In this document: positions 58,425-61,875 of the stretch, piece after piece
Numbering within the stretch: position 1 is the first letter of the stretch
How the letters are laid out: each line of letters opens with the position of its first letter
IMG/VR virus record: IMGVR_UViG_3300005827_000088
Location: 1 to 61,875 of that record
Strand: one strand, 5' to 3'
DNA length: 61,875 nucleotides
From: a virus
The notes under the pieces: generated by a model
Told to the model about the DNA's origin: nothing
Databases searched by the model: none
What the model saw: only the letters and a program-made list of their open reading frames with translations
Position numbers and translations under genes: made by a program

Positions 58425-60779
58425 TCACCCCACTTTCTCCCCCTCAGACTTCCCACCTGTGGAGACGACCTTCTTGGCGATGTACCTCTGCCACCGCTCC
58501 TGATTGGGCAGCAAGTAGGCTCTGGTCGTGGTCTTGACGATGGCGTCGCCCTCCGTTCTCGTGTAGGCGATGAGCTTTGGCTGCGCGCCCCACTGGACGA
58601 GCGCCGCGGCGACGGCCTTCTGCGAAAGAAGCTGGAGGTCGCGGACATTGTCCCGGAGGGCCGAGAGGATGATGTACATCTCCCCGCCCTTAACGAATGG
58701 CTCACGGCGTTCGACGGCATAGGCGACATCTTCCCTGACGCGCTGCCCGATCCCTTGCAGGTAGCCCTCCACGCAGTTGTCCATGATGCCCTGGTCAGTG
58801 CCATCCGTCCCGACCAGCACCACCTCCCTGGTGATGTGCAGCGCCTTGAAGATGCTGTCCCATCCTTCGATCTTGCGTGGGAAATAGACCCCGGCATCCG
58901 CCACCTTCAGCGCAAGTTTGCTGTATGTGTGGACATTTTCAATTCCACCCAGGGTAACGGCTTCCCCCTCAACGTGCAGCACGTAGGAACTCGGCTCGGC
59001 CTTGAAGCACACGAGTCTCTCTACCTTGGCACCCAAACGGTCGCCGATCTCGCGCATCAGGGCCTCTCGCTGCGTTTCCGACTCACCCTGGGCCTCGGCA
59101 GCCTGGAACTCCGCCAAAAGCCTCTCAATGGCACTGGAGCGATTTTTTGATGGCTTCGGTCCGCGCTTTGGAGCTATGCCAAGTTCCTCCTGGAGCGCGC
59201 GCTTCGCCTCACGCTCGGCCGCAGTGGCATTCTTTCGTGCCTCCCGGCGTTCGAGGACAGCTTCTTTGTGCCGTTCCTCGTCCATCGTGTGGCTGACATC
59301 CTTGGCCGCTTCGTTGCGCAGCTTCTCCTCTGCTCGGTCCTGCTCACTGCGCGCCCGGGCTTCCTTGGCGGTCCTGATGGTTCGCTCGATGTAGTCGGCC
59401 CGGGAACCCTTAGCCACCTCGTCCTGTGTCTTGCCGTGGCGGACGCGGAACTGCCTGATGATCTCGGCGATGACCCGGTCCTCGACGTCGAGGTTGACGC
59501 AGAAGAGGGCCAGGGCGCCGTCGTAGGACGACAATGAATTGTCATTGAACCCGCGCCGGCGGTCCCATGTGGCCTCGAACTTCGGAATGGTGCAGAGGTT
59601 GTCGATGGTGGCGTCGACTATCTGAAGAAGCCCAGGGCCTCCGCCGTCAGGTGCGTCTTCTCCCAGATGACCTTCGCGTCCCGCTCGTCCGTCCCCGGGG
59701 GAACCTGGACCTTGACGACTGCCAGCTTCTTGCCGAAGGCCGTGATCGGGACCACCACAATGGCCCCGCCCTCCCTCATCGAGCGCCTCCTGGCGACCCT
59801 GATCAGGTCGTCCAGCTTCGCCAGGGCGGTGTCCATCGGCACCTCCTGTGGAGTGAGCAGGTCGTCCCCCCTGATGTTCGCCATCGCCAGGTCCTGGACG
59901 GGTCTCTCCTTCCGCAGGTGATCCATTCTCCAGCCGCGATCCACGATCGGCTCCCCGTCCACGTCCATCGCCTGATCCATGCCCATCTCGCGCTCCTTGC
60001 GTGCCCAGCAGCCCGGTGCCCTGGGGTTTGAGTGTTGCTTCGGCGCCCCGCACGCCTTCCATAACCTCCTCGACAGAAAACCGCGGCCCCCCGTCCATCA
60101 GAATGCTGGTTGGCCGCGCGAGATCGCCGGTACCTTTCTTGACGTTCCAGGTTCCAGGCAGCCGCATGACGCGTGCGAGGTCGAAGACGCTGTCGGTGGT
60201 GAGGCCGCGTGCCTGGCAGTGGGCGAGGAGAATTTTGTTCCAGGACTCTGTGAGGGCGGCGGCGACCGGGTGGAACATGATGTCTGAGCGCCCCATGAGT
60301 ATGTCTGAGACCTCGCCCATGGGACGAAGTGTGACGGGCTGGTCGAAGAGCCACCAGCCCTGGATGCCGCCGCCCGAGTGGACGACGAGCGTTGGGGGCA
60401 GGGGCATGAGGTGGAGCAGGGCGAGGGCCTCGTCCACAGTTTTTGGGAGGTTGGCGGCTTTCTTGTGGCAGCCGTCGTCGACGTCCATATCGAGCCAGAG
60501 GCCGGGGATGGCGACGATGTCGGCGGCTTTGCAGCGCTGGTGTGAGCCGAAGGCGCGGTCGGCGAGTCCGCATCCGAGGTAGATGTCGGCGTCCTTGTGT
60601 GGGACGATGCGCTTGAGGAGGTTCGTTGCTTCGGCGACGGACTTGCACCAGTAGGAGCGTTTCTCGGCCTTGGCTCCGTTTGCCGGGTCGCTGGGCGAGG
60701 GCCTGCGTGTCCAGATGAGGAGGTGGTTTCCGGCGGGAATGTCGGCTGGCCAGAGTTGCTGGAGGAAGTTCTGGTACAT
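58425..60779 (-). CDS. DNA primase (AEP-like), with a nested frame in the middle
   Basis: 784 residues. N-terminal primase: LWLDMDVDDG, VVHSGGGIQGWWLF and DLARVMRLPGTWNV are the acidic pair, the Ser/Gly loop and a late conserved block of archaeo-eukaryotic-type primases. The C-terminal part (FEATWDRRRGF, RVRHGKTQ) matches the primase C-terminal domain of similar phage proteins, followed by a long helical tail. Between them (about 265-390) the frame reads as Gly/Asp/Arg-rich filler, while the +1 frame (59618-59986) is clearly coding-like. So the primase may be an expanded, fused or split gene. Confidence 0.78.
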   Translation of the reverse strand: MYQNFLQQLWPADIPAGNHLLIWTRRPSPSDPANGAKAEKRSYWCKSVAEATNLLKRIVPHKDADIYLGCGLADRAFGSHQRCKAADIVAIPGLWLDMDVDDGCHKKAANLPKTVDEALALLHLMPLPPTLVVHSGGGIQGWWLFDQPVTLRPMGEVSDILMGRSDIMFHPVAAALTESWNKILLAHCQARGLTTDSVFDLARVMRLPGTWNVKKGTGDLARPTSILMDGGPRFSVEEVMEGVRGAEATLKPQGTGLLGTQGARDGHGSGDGRGRGADRGSRLENGSPAEGETRPGPGDGEHQGGRPAHSTGGADGHRPGEAGRPDQGRQEALDEGGRGHCGGPDHGLRQEAGSRQGPGSPGDGRAGREGHLGEDAPDGGGPGLLQIVDATIDNLCTIPKFEATWDRRRGFNDNSLSSYDGALALFCVNLDVEDRVIAEIIRQFRVRHGKTQDEVAKGSRADYIERTIRTAKEARARSEQDRAEEKLRNEAAKDVSHTMDEERHKEAVLERREARKNATAAEREAKRALQEELGIAPKRGPKPSKNRSSAIERLLAEFQAAEAQGESETQREALMREIGDRLGAKVERLVCFKAEPSSYVLHVEGEAVTLGGIENVHTYSKLALKVADAGVYFPRKIEGWDSIFKALHITREVVLVGTDGTDQGIMDNCVEGYLQGIGQRVREDVAYAVERREPFVKGGEMYIILSALRDNVRDLQLLSQKAVAAALVQWGAQPKLIAYTRTEGDAIVKTTTRAYLLPNQERWQRYIAKKVVSTGGKSEGEKVG
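59618..59986 (-). CDS. +1-frame gene nested in the primase ORF
   Basis: 122 residues from ATG 59986, with AAGGAG seven bases upstream. Good protein content such as LAKLDDLIRVARRRSMREGG, AFGKKLAVVKVQVPPG and a final HLTAEALGFF. Nearly every codon ends in G or C, unlike the primase frame there. No family is recognised. It may be a real, independently translated small gene, or the primase frame may be broken by indels. Confidence 0.65.
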   Translation of the reverse strand: MGMDQAMDVDGEPIVDRGWRMDHLRKERPVQDLAMANIRGDDLLTPQEVPMDTALAKLDDLIRVARRRSMREGGAIVVVPITAFGKKLAVVKVQVPPGTDERDAKVIWEKTHLTAEALGFFR

Positions 60780-60783
60780 GTGG

Positions 60784-61083
60784 CTACTCCGGATAGTCCC
60801 TGGTGAGTTCGATGATGCGCTTGCCGATGAGATCGGCCATTTCGTTTTGGAGGGTGTCGTATTCCTCTCCGTCCAGTTCGAGTTTTCTCATTGCTTCCTT
60901 GGCGGAGTTGGTGAGCAGGTTGACGATCATGGATGCGGCCTGCTGCCTGGGCGTGTTTAGTGACACGGTCACCGACGTAGATGTGTAGCGTATGCTGGGG
61001 TAGTCGCCATAGGCGACGACGACCATGTGGTCGCGGCTGAAGACGCCGGGTGTGTCGTTGACATGGATGGTGATGGCGAACAT
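60784..61083 (-). CDS. Hypothetical protein
   Basis: 99 residues from ATG 61083 with GGAGG eight bases upstream (GTG 61092 is possible). Strands (HMVVVAYGDYPSIRYTST) then helices (AASMIVNLLTNSAKEAMRKL). Directly precedes the primase. Family unknown. Confidence 0.6.
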   Translation of the reverse strand: MFAITIHVNDTPGVFSRDHMVVVAYGDYPSIRYTSTSVTVSLNTPRQQAASMIVNLLTNSAKEAMRKLELDGEEYDTLQNEMADLIGKRIIELTRDYPE

Positions 61084-61088
61084 AAGGC

Positions 61089-61463
61089 TCACCTCCCTCC
61101 TGTGCAGCGGTCAAATTCTTGGTCGAAGCGCTTGTAGGCTTCGTTCGCGGCCCGGACATCCATGGACGCCTGTGCCGCGCGCAGATCAAGCAGACGCTTG
61201 TGGAGGGTGTCCCAGTTGCGAACGACTTCTTTCCATTCAGGGAAGGCCGCGGCGACTTCGCAGAGCCTGTCTTTCCACTCGGGAATGAAGTCGATGAGCG
61301 CGACGCATCTGCCGAAGTCGCCGGCATCGTGGGGTATGTCCGCGTCGATCTTGTGGGCAGGGACGCCCATCATGACGGCCCAGATGGTCTCGGATGAAAT
61401 TCCTGTGTCGTCACAGGTCATCCACTCGGCCGCGCGCGTGATTGTTTCTGGTGAGTTCTTCAT
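61089..61463 (-). CDS. Hypothetical protein
   Basis: 124 residues from ATG 61463 after AAGGAGGCCATC. Helical with conserved-looking AAEWMTCDDTGISSETIW opening, known from small phage proteins of unknown role. Overlaps the preceding stop as ATGA. Confidence 0.6.
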   Translation of the reverse strand: MKNSPETITRAAEWMTCDDTGISSETIWAVMMGVPAHKIDADIPHDAGDFGRCVALIDFIPEWKDRLCEVAAAFPEWKEVVRNWDTLHKRLLDLRAAQASMDVRAANEAYKRFDQEFDRCTGGR

Positions 61464-61875
61464 GATGGCCTCCTTGCCCCGCACTCCGTCCACTGCCCGT
61501 TCGCATCCTCGCGCCAGATCCCGGAGCGCCCGGGCGTGCCTGTGTCGTCGGTCCGGGGATGCCCCTGGGAATCAGTGCGGCCGCCGGGTGAGAGCAGGCC
61601 GCGGTCGAGGCGCCGGAGGAACTCCTCGTAGGTGGTCTCGCGCATGGGCGTGCTGCTGTCTCCGTTCGGGCGCCAGAGGATGACTTCCGGCTGCAGGACC
61701 CACTCGATCTTGGGTATGGTCTTGTAGAACTTCCGGAGTTTGGCGTAGAGTCTCGCCTTCCAGTCGTCGTGGTCGGCCGGTATCTGTTGGCGCCGGGCCT
61801 CGGTCAGTTCGGGTTCGCGCCGGAGTGCCAGGCCGACAGGTTTATCGTCATGGGAGACGATGACGATGCGGTGGA
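61460..61875 (-). CDS. Hypothetical protein, 5' end cut by window edge
   Basis: 137 codons remain, with no start in the window. Reads IVIVSHDDKPVGLALRREP, then YKTIPKIEWVLQPEVILW and a loop-rich Gly/Arg C-terminus. No family is recognised. Its missing start shows the operon continues beyond the right edge. Confidence 0.6.
   Translation of the reverse strand, partial: HRIVIVSHDDKPVGLALRREPELTEARRQQIPADHDDWKARLYAKLRKFYKTIPKIEWVLQPEVILWRPNGDSSTPMRETTYEEFLRRLDRGLLSPGGRTDSQGHPRTDDTGTPGRSGIWREDANGQWTECGARRPS

Noticed and set aside
1-61875. CRISPR array, integrase, transposase, rRNA
   Set aside because: No regularly spaced repeats, no tyrosine or serine recombinase motifs, no transposase and no rRNA-like sequence were seen on reading both strands.

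Overview
The window is a tailed double-stranded DNA bacteriophage (Caudoviricetes), probably a nearly complete genome. It has the full head set: small and large terminase, portal, scaffold, major capsid and a decoration-like protein. It has head-tail adaptor-like and tail-nozzle-like proteins, several fibre or appendage proteins and a lysis-like cassette. I see no tape measure, sheath or baseplate gene, so a short-tailed (podovirus-like) particle is the best guess. Base composition is GC-rich with strongly GC-biased third codon positions. The host cannot be fixed from sequence. I find no integrase, no recognisable lysogeny repressor, no CRISPR array and no DNA polymerase.

There are four transcription blocks. 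(1) Leftward, 6198 to 1: small zinc-ribbon and hypothetical proteins, an HNH-AP2 endonuclease and a cytosine-5 DNA methyltransferase. (2) Rightward, 6323 to 15756: a SNF2-type helicase, a PAPS-reductase-family protein, tRNA-Pro(TGG), a cluster of phage DNA-metabolism genes (replication-terminator-like, DUF1351-like, Cys-cluster protein, HU-like, winged-helix protein) and small ORFs. (3) Leftward, 50139 to 15902: the structural operon, in the order terminase, portal, scaffold, capsid, adaptors, fibres, lysis cassette, tail and internal virion proteins, ending in a 4,154-codon giant ORF. (4) Rightward, 50321 to 54474: sixteen short overlapping genes of unknown role, probably early host-takeover genes. 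Leftward replication genes (primase, UvrD-like helicase, DnaQ-like exonuclease, VRR-NUC nuclease, HNH-AP2, dNMP kinase) fill 61875 to 54452. Both window ends cut leftward genes, so on a circular or permuted map blocks 1 and the replication genes could form one long operon driven from the 6.2 kb promoter.

The giant ORF is a polyvalent-type protein: an N-terminal hydrophobic part, a DdrB/ParB-like domain, an SNF2-like helicase, an HSP90/MORC-like (GHKL) ATPase, two HENxH sites and a long C-terminal region typical of large phage-injected proteins. It probably enters the host with the DNA.

The most unusual signal is a set of nested reading frames, all shifted +1 relative to the long ORF around them. 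They lie in the giant ORF (26335-26733 and 20341-20571), the primase (59618-59986) and the methyltransferase (848-1942). Each has its own Shine-Dalgarno and ATG. In the first three the nested frame carries the genome's GC-rich third-position pattern, while the enclosing frame reads as Gly/Pro/Arg-rich linker. A separate +1 frameshift at a CCC-C site is likely in a small zinc-ribbon gene (14941-15178). Either this phage has unusual gene nesting and fusion, or the assembly carries indels; read mapping and mass spectrometry would decide.
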